Assembly (NCBI GenBank): GCA_013368315.1
Contig: JAACJM010000046.1
Span: 62,001 to 126,000, forward strand
DNA: 64,000 bases
Direction of reading: 5' to 3'
DNA from: Tetrapyrgos nigripes
Taxonomy: Eukaryota > Basidiomycota > Agaricomycetes > Agaricales > Campanellaceae
Shown here: piece by piece, positions 43,891 through 54,829 of the stretch
How the letters are laid out: each line of letters begins with the position of its first letter
How positions within the stretch are numbered: position 1 is the first letter of the stretch
Made by a program: the position numbers and the translations under genes
Notes under the pieces: model-generated
The model's database searches: none
What the model was told of the DNA's origin: nothing
Seen by the model: only the letters and a program-made list of their open reading frames with translations

Positions 43891-45630
43891 AGCTCAAAGG
43901 AAAGTTTCAGCCAGATCCACTTTCCAATGGCTATGTTCCTTCAGGATCCTCTGATGATGACATCTCTGTGTCTCACAAAGCTGGCCTAAATACTTCATCA
44001 CACCAAGTCCTGCATGTTCACTTCAACTCGAACCACTCTGATGACTCTGCAGATGAGGTGCAGAATGCCCTTGTCACTGTCACAGACCCTGTTATCTCTT
44101 CTCCTACCAAAACTTGCCATGAACGCACAGTGGCACAGAGGCGTGTTCAGGACTGCTCCCCATCCAAAGGCTCATTGCGTCAGGATCCTGCTCAGGCCTT
44201 TTCCAATCTACTGCACCATGTCAAAGCATCAAAGCAGCTGCCAGGATACAAGTGGTTCCGCAACTCATGCTGGCTGGATGCTACATTGGAGGGTCTGTCA
44301 TGCACAATGATATTTCATGGCTGTCTAAACGAGTTCTATGACCTTGTCAAAAATGAGGACCAATCTGCACCTATTTACCACCTCTACTTACACTTCAAAT
44401 TCTGACATGAATGAACTCTCCAAAATGTTCCTGCTGAGTCTGGCCCAGCAAAGGAGATCACTGCTCTCCGTGATGCATTTCGGCAGTATCTCTTTGAGGC
44501 TGGTGCCATGCCATATGCTCCTGATATCTATGCTTATCAAAGGTCTTTCATGAGTATAACACTTGGTTGGTCCCCAGTCATTTGGCTAACACACTTATCA
44601 GAACTGGCTGGAAATTATTCTGGATGGCACAGGGAATTTTCCACAGGCAGAATCCTGTGCAAGTTACTTTGAAGCTCAACAGATCACTGTCAGAATATGC
44701 AGTGGCAGTACTACACCCCATGTCAAGGTCCAAGACTGGGGGCATCATGGGCATACAATACTGCCTCTGGCAGAAGGGCAATGGGAAAAACATCATGGCA
44801 ATATTCAGCAGTGGTTACATTCAAAAACCTTGCTCTCATGGATTATTCATACTGATCCCTCACTGCATTGCTGGAGTAGGGACTGTACAGGAGTGCCACA
44901 GGAGCTTGAATTCCTTGCAGATATTCCGGTGTTGCTTATTCTCAAACCAGAGGTGCCTGAAAGGGCTGGTGAGAATGGGGAACAAATTAATTTCTGGGAC
45001 TTCCCTCTCAAACTTTATCCAATGGCAAAAACACATGCAAAGGATGGAGTTGTTTATGAGATGGTGGCGCACATGTTCCACAGCAAGGATCACTATATCA
45101 CACAAACTATCATTCCAACCTCCAAGCGGTCGTATGCATTGTTTGAATATGATGGGATACAATTCAATGGACAGAGCCAGCAAATAGAGGGCAGTTTGGC
45201 AGATGTCATGGAAGGCAGGGCACCAAAATGTTCCCCAGGATATTGGTCTCATGGTGTCATATACAAGCTCAAAGGCAGGCTAGCTGCACAGAAGGTTTAT
45301 CAAAACTATCAACAGCGAGAAGCAAAGAAATATCTCTCACTAAATCTGGACTCTGCTTCAATCACTGCTCCTGGGTGGAAGTCACAAGGCCAGAATTCCT
45401 CAAAATCACAAGAATTCTATCGAAAAAATGATTTTTTGGACACTGATGGAATCAATATCCAGATTGCAACCCTCAATGTATATCCACAGCCTCAGACTTC
45501 TGAATCTGACTCAGGTTCATCAGACTCAATAGCAGCCGCCATCTTACAGACCATAGAATCACCACAATCACTTTTAGCTACCAAGAATACTGACAATGGT
45601 ACTACTGGCAAGGTATGTAGTGCAAATTAG
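43890..45630 (+). pseudogene. Ubiquitin-specific-protease (C19)-like domain encoded in the MULE
   Basis: After a Ser/Asp-rich linker (43968-44200) comes YKWFRNSCWLDATLEGL, the Cys box of USP-type peptidases, with the nucleophile Cys at 44268-44270. A long middle part is open in 44830-45630, with LEFLADIPVLLILKPEVPE and YEMVAHMFHSKDHYITQTII / YALFEYDGIQFNG, resembling the USP His box and the following Tyr-Asp strand. Frame changes near 44405 and 44830 break the gene. It continues directly from the transposase and into the Ulp1-like part, so all may be one polyprotein or adjacent genes. A role in protecting the transposase from ubiquitin-dependent turnover is speculation. Confidence 0.6.
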
Positions 45631-45659
45631 ACATACAAGCTGCTAAATCCAACTTTCAT

Positions 45660-46985
45660 AGGGTGACATGGTCAAGAGGTTCTTCAATATGACAGGACTC
45701 ACTAGTCAGTTTAAGAATCCAGATAAGATGTGGAAAACCAAGGTAGCCTCAAATATTTGACTAAATCTGTGAACTGAATTTCCAGCTTTCAGATTGCCCC
45801 AGTTGTGAATGAAATGAAGCATGGAAAGAAATACACATGGAACAACCAGTTTGTCATTACACAAGAAGACATTGATGAATATGCAGAGATCAGATCTGGC
45901 AATCCAAGCTTCCTGACCAACTCAGCTCTTAATGGCTATTTTGATGCATTTGTTGATGATGACAACTTGAAGGATGTCTACTTGGTTAGTCCTGGCCTTG
46001 TCCAGCACTGGAACCATATATGGAAAGAAAAGGATGCTGTTCAAAAGGAGAAGATAGACAAGTTTTATCAAAGATACTCAGTAAGGTTTTATGTAATATG
46101 TTTGGAGAGGGAAACTTAAAATTCTTGACAGGCTCATTGGCCCTCCTGCCCTCGGCTGGTCATCTGGCCAACTGAATTATTCGAGGGTTATGCTATTCTT
46201 TGTGTTATGGATTTTCATCACAAAGTGCTCCGAGTTCTTGATTCCAGCGTTCTTGATTCCAGCAGGAAGGCAAGTCATCCCAAGCTGGATTGGAAGGCAT
46301 CTGAATATCAAGATGCAATTACAGTGAGCGTTATTTCTCAGTTTGATTTCTTGATGAGATAATCCATAATCTGCTCTAGAAATTTCATAGTTGGCTCCAA
46401 CTTGAATGCCAGAGTCTAAGCAATGGTGATCAAGAGGCTGTAGATAATATGCTATTGCATGGTTTAAATTATGACTGCTATCCCAAGGTAGAGCAATTGT
46501 CAAGAGGTAACAAGGGGTTTGACTGACTCACACTCACCTTTACAGGGCTATCCCTATACTGAAAATGAAAATGACCGGGGAATCTATGCTGTTGCAGCTG
46601 CCCAGCTCCTGCTAATAAGACCTGACCTTATAACGCAGGATCTGAGGAAATATATTAGTGCGGAGACAGCATGCTATGTTAGATCTCATCTGCTGGAGAT
46701 GATATGGCATGTAGATCTAATACCAGTAGAGCAAGTCACTTTTTGTTACATGTTGAACAGTAATCTAACATACTTTGGATAGGGCTGAAACAAAGACAGT
46801 GCACAAGACTGTGCGACGAAGCAGTTGAGGAAAAGCAGACCAGGAAAATCCCAAGAAGAGGTAAGTAATTAAATCACAAAATAAAAGGGGAGCTTAATAG
46901 CTTTCTTTCAGTGAAAACGAGAAGCTCAAATGGGTGACAGAGGGAAAGTGGTCTTGGGCATATGTTGATGAATAAAGTATTATAC
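45660..46985 (+). pseudogene. Ulp1/SUMO-protease-like domain encoded in the MULE, catalytic Cys replaced
   Basis: Exons read DMVKRFFNMTGLTSQFKNP, KKYTWNNQFVITQEDIDEYA, FLTNSALNGYFDAFVDD, then WPTELFEGYAILCVMDFHHK with LRVLDSS (strand, His/Asp region, about 46165-46260), and finally ENENDRGIYAVAAAQLLL. In Ulp1-type C48 peptidases the last motif is normally NDCG; here the Cys codon is CGG (Arg) at 46576-46578. Stops lie between 46320 and 46510. The order H, D, (C) and the surrounding strands support the assignment; the Cys loss implies that this copy is inactive as a peptidase. Confidence 0.65.
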
Positions 46986-47942
46986 CTTGTCATGGGTCAT
47001 GCATAGATCAGGCACCCTTATCCATTTTCTCAAACACATGTTCAACACATGTTCTCTCATACTCATTCTGACTCCTTCTGACTCGTACATACAATATATA
47101 AACAGTAAATACATGATTTTTTCCAACCCCTTGTCTGCAAGTACTTACCTACAAATGGTATTTCTATTCACGATTCACGAGAATGGTATAGATACACTGT
47201 AAATTTGCCTATTGAAACAGTTGCTCCGAGCACTGATTGAAGCATAACTTTTGCATCGAGCCAGTCACAGCTTAACAGATAATTTTGGCATGAAGCTCTG
47301 AGCCATGTCTTCCTGCAAAAATGCAATTTTTAGTGAAAGATACACGGGTGTCGATTCAGGACCTCAAACTTTCCAGGAAGAGGAGCCGCATGTGTTTGCA
47401 GTTCGGCCACTGGGCCTGTTACAATGCCATCGGGCGAATTGCATAATAACTCAAATCCATTCAATTCCTGTCATTCACACCACACCACAAAGTTCAACGC
47501 AATCCTAACTTGAATTCTATTTAACTTTTGATGCAAGTTGTACTCCAATCTGCCCAGCATAATTTCAAACAACTCTATCCAATCATTCATATTATCATGA
47601 TTCGACTCAAGTTGGACTCAAGCTAAAAGGCTAAATTCTTGTAAAATAAACATCAAATAATAAAGATGCCAAAATATGTAGAATTTAGCCAGACATTGGG
47701 GTATGTAATGTGTCGCTACAGTAGACAACAAAATCTCGAAAAGATGTCAACATCGCCTGTGATTTGAGTGATTTAACCAGTCTATTTCTGTGTTTCCTCT
47801 GCTCAGCTGTCTCACGTACCTGCACCAGACATTCTGGGCAGATACTGAGGACACGGCCGCAGACAGCCTCCGAGTCACTTCCAACATTGTTGACAGCGAC
47901 AACAAAGAATCGTAGTCCTGAACGAGAGTGATGGGTGTGGAC
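46986..47942. other. MULE interval between the two gene blocks
   Basis: Convergent 3' flank of the plus-strand block and the antisense gene. No supported gene; a 67-codon frame (47305-47508) has no features. Confidence 0.4.
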
Positions 47943-48840
47943 TCAACGCACTAAGGTTCCGAGAAAGTGACCGTCAATAATCCCAAAAAGACTGATGTTG
48001 TGATTAGGCTGGGGTCGAGGCATTGGGCGTTGAATATCCTCAGTGGATAGCAAATTCTTGTGTCCCCAATGACCAAGTACAAAAACTTGTCCATCCTGAA
48101 CATGAACAGTACTTGATGACAATGGTGAAGACCGGCTGAGTCCAACAACGAGTGATTTGCCTTCAAATGAAGGGTGTAAAATCCAGTGAGATAGAATGGG
48201 CTATCAAATGGATCATGAGACAAATTAAGACAACAACATAAGTTCAGCATACCTGTGGATCAGACTCTGGATTCCAAGCCCCTGTTGGGTCTGGACCATT
48301 ATCCTCAACAGGATTCAGCAGACTGGGTGTCCTAGCAGGTACATAACCTTCTTGTGGATGATAAGGGACATCAAGTATGGTGGGCCTATACCAGGTGTAT
48401 GTCCGAAAGTAGCCTTGATTTTCGCAAACTGGTGAAGACTCCTCCAAGGTGAGCCAAGTCCTATCAGATAATTTAAAATGAGAATGAGCAGAGTTAGGAT
48501 TTATTAATGAGATTTAAACATACTGGCGGTCTCCAACATCATCATAGTCAAACCATATGCGTGAATTAACTCCATTGACTGTCCAAATTTCAAGCTCGAC
48601 ATAAAGCTCCAGTCCACTACGATTGTTGGATCGGCAGACATCCTTGACAGTACCCAGCTTTGTACGATGAAGACCACCAACAATGCTAACATCATTGTTT
48701 AACCAAGGTGTGGGCCCTGGGTATAAAGGATTTCTTAAGTAGGATGTAATATGAGTATATGTAATGATTTCAATGAGATGAGAGTTAACACACCCAAGAT
48801 TGACCAGAAAATCAGACCGGAAATGTCCATCCTCCTCCAT
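47943..48840 (-). CDS. MULE antisense gene: 260-aa protein with KOW-like segment
   Basis: Three exons with clean GT-AG junctions and intact frame: 48840-48524, 48460-48253, 48200-47943 (783 bp, 260 aa). The start is the first Met of the open frame (MEEDGHFRSDFLVN). Exon 1 contains LNNDVSIVGGLHRTKLGTVK, which resembles a KOW motif (V.V..G...G..G.V), followed by an Arg/Asp strand-rich part. Exon 2 is Pro-rich (TWYRPTILDVPYHPQEG, LLNPVEDNGPDPTGAWNPES). Exon 3 has KSLVVGLSRSSPL and ends LFGIIDGHFLGTLVR. The family is unknown to me; a nucleic-acid or chromatin-binding role is a guess from the KOW resemblance. It is the only undamaged gene in the MULE. Confidence 0.65.
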
Positions 48841-49512
48841 GATTTGTTGGGGCAGTAGAAATGTGCTCCCAGCTTATATATCTCATCCCCGAGCTCGAAG
48901 TAAAAACCGGCCGCTATCCGCAGTTTGTGCTGTGCCAGCGGGCAAATGGCAGGGTTCAGACACTACCACATGTTTTTATTTTGAGTCTACAGCTTTAATC
49001 ATTCCTGTAGGAGTTGTACCTACAGTCATTAGAGGTTGATTATTAACGATGTAGGTAATATGGATGGTTGCTGGAGGTTGTAGTAGCTGATAGGGGTTTC
49101 AGCCACAATGGAAGTACTTATGAGATAAGTACTAGTTGCAAGGGTTGAAAAAATAGGGGATGCTGGCCAGAAGCTTCTGATGAATGCTGAAGATTGCTGG
49201 ATGCAAATTCCTGAAAAGCTAGATATGATTATGGCTGTTGTAGGTAGGTTGAAAACAAAAGATCTAGACTAAGGAGATAGGTAGCTATGTTACAGTATAT
49301 ATGGTTTCAAGAGTTGTTTAGTGAGTTAGTAAGTATTAAAGCGAGTCATACAGGTCCAGATCCATATTTTCTAGTCATATATCGGAGTGAATCAAGAAAA
49401 TTGCCGTGTGGCAACAAAGATTGAGGTGTAAAGAGGTTTGAAAGTCGTGAGAAAATATCCAGGTATTGCCACAGTATGCGGGACGCTGTCCTTACTTGTC
49501 CCGAATCAAATT
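48841..49512. other. MULE interval upstream of the antisense gene
   Basis: Should contain the promoter of the antisense gene. No coding region or repeat was recognised. Confidence 0.35.
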
Positions 49513-49770
49513 GCTACCAGCAAGACGCAGCCCAGATGCATGCGTCTGATGTGTGTCTCAGATGCAGACGCACAAAGACGCACCAAGACGCACCAAATTT
49601 TCCAGATGCGTCTATGCGTCTGCCCGTGCGTCTGTGCGTCTGCCTGTGCGTCTGTGTGTCTGCCCGTGTGTCTGTGCGTCTGCCCATGCGTCTGTGCGTC
49701 TGCCCGTGCATCTGTGCGTCTGCCCGTGCGTCTGTGCGTCTGCCTGTGCGTCTGTGCGTCTCACATTTTG
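49513..49770 (+). repeat. GCGTCT minisatellite of the MULE right arm
   Basis: Starts with inverted units (CAGACGCACAAAGACGCACC, 49563-49600) and switches near 49605 to direct units of about 12 bp (TGCGTCTGTGCGTCTGCCCG type) up to 49762. A partial second block lies at 49797-49825. Open frames in every phase here are an effect of the repeat. Confidence 0.9.
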
Positions 49771-50109
49771 AATGAATTAAATTGATGATCTGGGGTCTGC
49801 CTGTGCATCTGTGTGTCTCGCATTTTGAATGGATTACATTGATGACCTGGAGTTGAACTATGATTGAATTCAGGATCATTTCATGAATGCATGTACATGT
49901 ATGATAGTATCTTTGACTCAGATTTTTTTGAAAATCCATATCCTCATCTATGATTTCAATAATAATTTTATATAGAAAGGCTTCCTACTGTACACAGATA
50001 CTGCCAGATACTACAATACTGAGATGGTAGAGATGAAGGAGAATCTGAAGATGGGTGAGTGATGATCTTTGAAACTGCATCCTCAGTGGCAGATCAACAT
50101 GCTTGCTTG

Positions 50110-50270
50110 AGAGCAGTTTGCAGTTCTGTTCAATCAAGATGCATGCATCTCTTGTGGCTTGGTGCATCTAGCAGCAAGACGCACAAAGACGCACAAAGAC
50201 GCATGAAGATGCACAAAGACGCACAAAGACTCACAAGACTCACGAAAAAGATGCAGAATTCTAGGTGCCG
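50110..50270 (-). repeat. MULE right terminal inverted repeat with AGACGCAC sub-repeats
   Basis: AGACGCACA units at 50177-50250, then AGATGCAGAATTCTAGGTGC up to the end at 50270, inverse of the left terminus at 39943. Confidence 0.8.
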
Positions 50271-50307
50271 CACTCTTTTAGTGTATGACTTGGGTGGTTA
50301 TTTGACA
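50271..50307 (+). repeat. 5' LTR of gypsy-2, remaining end
   Basis: CACTCTTTTAGTGTATGACT...GGTTATTTGACA continues the LTR interrupted at 39942. Compared with the 3' LTR, about 18 bp before the final CA are missing. Confidence 0.8.
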
Positions 50308-51470
50308 CTTGAACGAACTCCCTTACACCCACCTCACTATTTGAGTCCTTCTCTTTCTATTCTGTTACCTCTATTCTCAACCTCTTTCATCATTATCTCT
50401 TCTCATCCCTATATCCATTGGTTAACGACTAGGAGTCGTAGCTACAAGAGACTAGGTCTCTTTTGTGTTGACTTAGTGTCAGTTTGGCTGCAAACCACTC
50501 GTCTCAATCCTCTTCCATGTAACTGCAAGTGTTGTTTTTCCCACAAATATGTTCGAGAGCACTCCGCATATTTGTTACAACAATTGTCCTCCCTTTTGTA
50601 AATTCTTTTCACCCTGTCTACCCCATTCTCTCAGATTTGCTTCGAACCCCTGGAAAGTCTACCTGATTATGAACAACCTCCCCTTCCTCTACCACTCGAT
50701 CTATTACACACCGAGTACTGGTGTAGCCATGCAGAAAGCATTCAGGCAGATCCTTGGAGTTATGATTGAAACTTTGTCTGTACACATCGTTGGGTTTGGA
50801 AACTGGAACCAGGTGACATGATCCTTTCTGTCTATTCATACATACAAGTCACCCTCGACCTCAGTACCGAGGAAACTGTTGTTAGGATTACTGGACCTCT
50901 ATTCCTTAGAGAATACAATATACCTACACCATCTGTCACAAACTACGGCACACCATCCTCGTTTATCTTCGAATCCTCGTGGTGATTTAAAGGGGTAGAA
51001 AGAAGGCCCTAAGAGATTGTAGAAAAAGTATATGACGCTTATTGGCCTAACACAAAACAAGACGCCTACTACATCCCAGACGACAAAGACAATCCATGGA
51101 AGTTCTGTAGTGAACTACTGTGTCTCAATTGATACAATAGACAAAAACTCCCTTCCAATGTTCCCCTTAACCCGCCACTGCAATTTATAACCAATAACCA
51201 GGAGTTAGAGATTCGAAAGGCACATCCTATCATCGACTCTGAAACTGAACCAGAACAAGGAACATCTACCCCTACAAACACTCTTCTTCTGCACCACCAG
51301 ATCCACCTTCTAATAATCCATCAACACCTCACCGTAACCCTTCTCCCGATCCATCAGACCCAAACAATCCTTCTTCTCCCACAATTCCATCTACTGAAGG
51401 ACCATCTGTAGCCCCTCGTTGTCCAGCCCCTACTCCATCTCCTGAACCATCAGACCCAGACGATCCAGCA
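50308..51470 (+). pseudogene. Gypsy-2 gag leader/N-terminal region
   Basis: Reads LPDYEQPPLPLPLD, THRWVWKLEPGDMI, TLDLSTEETVVRITGPLF, KDNPWKFCSELLCLN and ITNNQELEI with intervening stops, in the same order as gypsy-3 on the minus strand at 17550-16730. Conservation of this part in two degenerate copies shows that it belonged to the ancestral Gag. Confidence 0.6.
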
Positions 51471-52553
51471 ATGTCAGACGTAGCACCTAATGATGCCAAC
51501 AATACTTCTGAACGAGGAAGGAAACCTGATGCCTTCAATGGGGAATGTGACAAGGCAAAACGATGGTTAGCTTCATTTAACAATTACCTATGCCAGAACA
51601 AAGCTAGGTATGCAACGGAGGACTCTAGGGTGTCCCTATTCCTTTCATTCTTCACAGGAGAAAGAGGAGGAGACTGGGCAACTCAACAAATTACAGAACG
51701 AGAAGAGGATGAGGAAGATGTAAAGGTCAAACCAGATGAGAGGCAGTGGATAACGTTAAAGGAGATCTGAGACAGGTTTAAAAAGGATTTCAAGGCACTT
51801 GCTTCTGATGAGGTCGCAAAAAACAAGATCAAGAATGCTAGGATGAAGGGGACAGACATCAGTAGTTACAATAGCATCTTTGACACATATGGGGAAGAAT
51901 CGGACTTTGGAGAAACAGCCCTGTTAGATTATTACAAGGAAGGTCTCCCAGAGAAGCTTTGGAAGACAGTGGGAATGACCTGGCCAAAGTGGAAGGACTT
52001 CGATGAGTACAGGGAGAGGACAATGGATCTCCATTTGGAATGGATGAACGAGAGAGCAAGAGAAGAATGGTCAAGACTGTTCTCTACACCAAGAACAAGT
52101 GCAGGCCCTTCTCAAGGAAGGACAGTAGCAAGCATGAATGCACTTATGAACATGGGATCAGATGCTAACTCGTCCTTCACTCCATTACCTAAACTGGCGC
52201 CTGAAGAAAGGGATAGACTTCGAAAGCTAGGGGCTTGTTTCACGTGTAGACAACCTGGACACATGAGTAATGAATGTCCAACATTCTCAAACAATACCCC
52301 AAGGTCTTCAATGGCTCAAAACACATCCCGAAACTTCCCTCCTTGTGCTGTTAGGACAGCCAAAACTTCAGCTTCATCGTCATCGTCTAGTTCGCCACTG
52401 GTAACAGTAGCTCAAACATCGTCATTGTCTTCCTCTCGTAATGTAATCAAGGACATCTCTGATATGGTTAACAAGGTCAAGGGTTTGGAAGGAGAAGAGA
52501 AGGAGCAGGCAGCTGTATATTTGAAGGACATTATGTCAAAGTTGGATTTTTGA
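51471..52553 (+). pseudogene. Gypsy-2 Gag (capsid plus CCHC knuckle)
   Basis: Open from the Met at 51471 to 52553 except for one TGA at 51768 (KEI-stop-DRFKKDF; gypsy-3 reads KEIKDRF). Capsid landmarks: AFNGECDKAKRWLASFNNYL, NSIFDTYGEESDFGE, WPKWKDFDEYRERTMDLHLEW. Knuckle: CFTCRQPGHMSNEC near 52235-52280. Tail: VKGLEGEEKEQAAVYLKD. A short intergenic stretch (52554-52686) then leads to the inserted R1 repeat. Confidence 0.85.
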
Positions 52554-52686
52554 AACACTCCTCTGCTACGTCGTTGGTAGGAGTTGTACAGTATACCGGA
52601 CAATTTAAGAACAATCGATATAGCGTGTTATACCCCTCTAGTGAGCGTACCTTTCCTTCAGAGTTAAGAATGTCGGCAATCACTCA

Positions 52687-54275
52687 TTAATAGGTGGTTT
52701 TTGTTATTAAGTGCTAGGAACTGCACCCAAACACAAAACCGTATACAAATGTAAATGAGACGAGTGTTCCGAGTAGTCAGAGTACTCAAACTCCCAGTTT
52801 ACTTGTACTATAAGTACTTTTGATCGGGTTTTTTCAATGAAGTTAGCGCTTAGCGCGCGACACAATAAACACAAGTTTAACACCAAGGGGATCAACAAGT
52901 CCGGCCACAGTTGCCTTAAAGTCAACACTTAATAGACCAGAAGGTCAACACAAAGATCACAGTTATAACCCCAAAAATGTTCAATTTTAAAACTCTATTA
53001 TCTCCAACACAATGTTTATACTTGTAGCGAGTGCAGTTAAGTTTGTTTAGAAGCTTCAGTCTGTGTTTCACATCCTCTACTATTGCTAGTGAGATCCAAT
53101 ACTCTACAGTACGTGGCTTGGCTAGCTACTTGTAATATCTGGTCCTTTTATACTACTCACAGCTACAACTATACAGTTACCTATTTCTTTTCAAGGTCCG
53201 CTAAAAGGTATGTAGAGAAAATATAAAACAAATTGAAAAGTCCACTAGTGAGTTCTACTTATTTCCTCGTAAGTAAAGACTTGCTTATTAGGGTATACAG
53301 AAACTGTTCAATATTATCTAAATATTTGTAGGAACTTTCTTCAGTCCCCTTTGTAAGCCATCTGGTGTTTTCGTGTACTGTCCTGGTTAGCAAGCATTGC
53401 ATCTATGACTCAGAATGCTCCACTTATGACTGCTAGGTCCTTCATACATGTCCTTACACTAGGGATAGGGTTTTCTCATAGTTTCTTTATTCTTTTTCTC
53501 TGATCTTGCTTTATTTGCATTCTATGTATTGCCAGCAGTCTACTACTGAGTCCTACATACAAGTCCAGCTCTTCTGCAGTCCCGTTTGCATACTTATTCC
53601 TTCCTCAATGCTTTCAACACCTAGCTAGACGATTACTGACAGATTTATCCTTATCCGGAAATAACGTTACCTGTTTGGGTTGTATTCCGATCATTCGGAT
53701 GTACTGCGACTTAGCGCTTCTGTCCCTCATATCTCTGTAGAGATGCCCGTCCACTATCCCCTCTGTACCGATGGATAGCTGAACTCTCTGGGATCCTGTA
53801 CATATATACTTTGTCCCTTTTACAGATACTTAAGATTCCCTCAAAGCTGTTTTAGTACTACGGGTTTTACTGATACATAGATCTAGACCTAGCGTGATTG
53901 TCTGCATGTCTGATCTTAGCACTGTCTTCTCTGAGCAACCTTTCGGCTGAGAATTGTGTTGCTTACATGTTCCTATGCCCATGAATAGGGGCTACCTTGC
54001 ATTTCACTGTCCCTTTGGATCACGCTAGCAGTTCTAGTCGTTATAATAGGATTCGAAAGCCTTTATAGACTATCTTTATCATTTGGTGGGTCTGCTATTA
54101 TAACTCCCAACTCGTACATATCTATCATAGTACTTAGAATGAGTTGTTTCTCCATTCGTAAGCACTTAATATTATTGTACCGTTGTTTTCTTAGTCCCAC
54201 TAGGTATTAACTAGCAGTTCAGGGCTCACCCTAGTCCCCTTATTCCCTTAAAAGAACGTCAAAACTGATATTATG
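52687..54275 (+). mobile_element. Repeat R1, copy b (about 1.59 kb), inserted at the gypsy-2 gag-pol junction
   Basis: Inverted counterpart of 20730-22200, slightly longer (an extra AC-rich stretch near 52730-52760). Bounded by TTAATAGGTGGTTTTTG and ...CAAAACTGATATTATG. Gypsy-1 has only about 150 bp in the same gag-pol interval, which shows that R1 is an insertion. No shared long frame; likely non-autonomous. Confidence 0.75.
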
Positions 54276-54719
54276 AACCAAAATCCAAGTATGTATACTG
54301 TGATTTTGTATGGTGTATCATCAATAACACTCAAAACTGAACTAATTGGAAAAATTACTGGTAGAAAAATCGACGCAGATGCCCTAATAGACAGCAGTGC
54401 AGAAGGCATCATTATCAACAGTCGTTTCGCACAAGAAAACCAACTAACTCTCCTTCCTATCAAAAACCCATTCCCAGTACGAAATGTCGATGGCTCCAAA
54501 AATACCATGGGATGGGTACAACACTACACCATTCAAAAACTTCGTATCTACTCCCAGGACAACAAATTGTATCACGAAGAGATAGCTGAATTCTATGTGA
54601 CAGACATTGGAGATCACGACATAATCCTTGGTACCGACTGGTTGGAAGAACACAATCCAGAAATAGATTGGTCATTTACTAGGATTAGCATGTCCAGATG
54701 TCCCGAAACCCTGTTTTGA
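54276..54719 (+). pseudogene. Gypsy-2 aspartic protease
   Basis: Frame 54273-54719 contains ADALIDSSAEGIIINSRF (the active-site D-S-G is D-S-S here, one base change), then NVDGSKNTMGWVQHYTI and FYVTDIGDHDIILGTDWL. The loss of the active-site Gly and a stop after CPETLF suggest an inactive copy. Confidence 0.8.
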
Positions 54720-54829
54720 ATTTATGCACCAAACCCAAATCTCCCAAACCAGCTGTTGTCGATCCACAAACCAACCACAAAGATTATCAAGTAGTGTGGT
54801 CAGAACCAATTGGGCGATTTAAACTGATC

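Larger units (their letters stand above)
39943..50270 (+). mobile_element. MULE-type DNA transposon inserted in the gypsy-2 5' LTR (10,328 bp)
   Basis: Ends pair as CGGACACAAGAATTCTGCGT (left) and CGGCACCTAGAATTCTGCAT (right, inverted). Both ends then continue into TGCGTCT-type sub-repeats. Flanks TGCTCTTT (39935-39942) and CACTCTTT (50271-50278) look like an 8-bp target duplication with two transitions. Joining the two flanks restores the LTR as seen at 62530-62560. Contents: a plus-strand composite transposase/peptidase gene region (40664-46985), an antisense gene (47943-48840) and GCGTCT minisatellites. Confidence 0.85.

Noticed and set aside
44578..44796. Minus-strand ORFs at 44578-44796 and 44860-45252
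   Set aside because: Antisense to the USP-like region, without splice structure or motifs.
49605..49762. CRISPR-like array
   Set aside because: Units of about 12 bp with no unique spacers in a fungal transposon end; it is a minisatellite.
49438..49939. Long open frames on both strands (Cys/Val/Ala/Ser-rich or Arg/Thr/Asp-rich)
   Set aside because: They are generated by the GCGTCT minisatellite, which has no stops in any phase; they are not genes.
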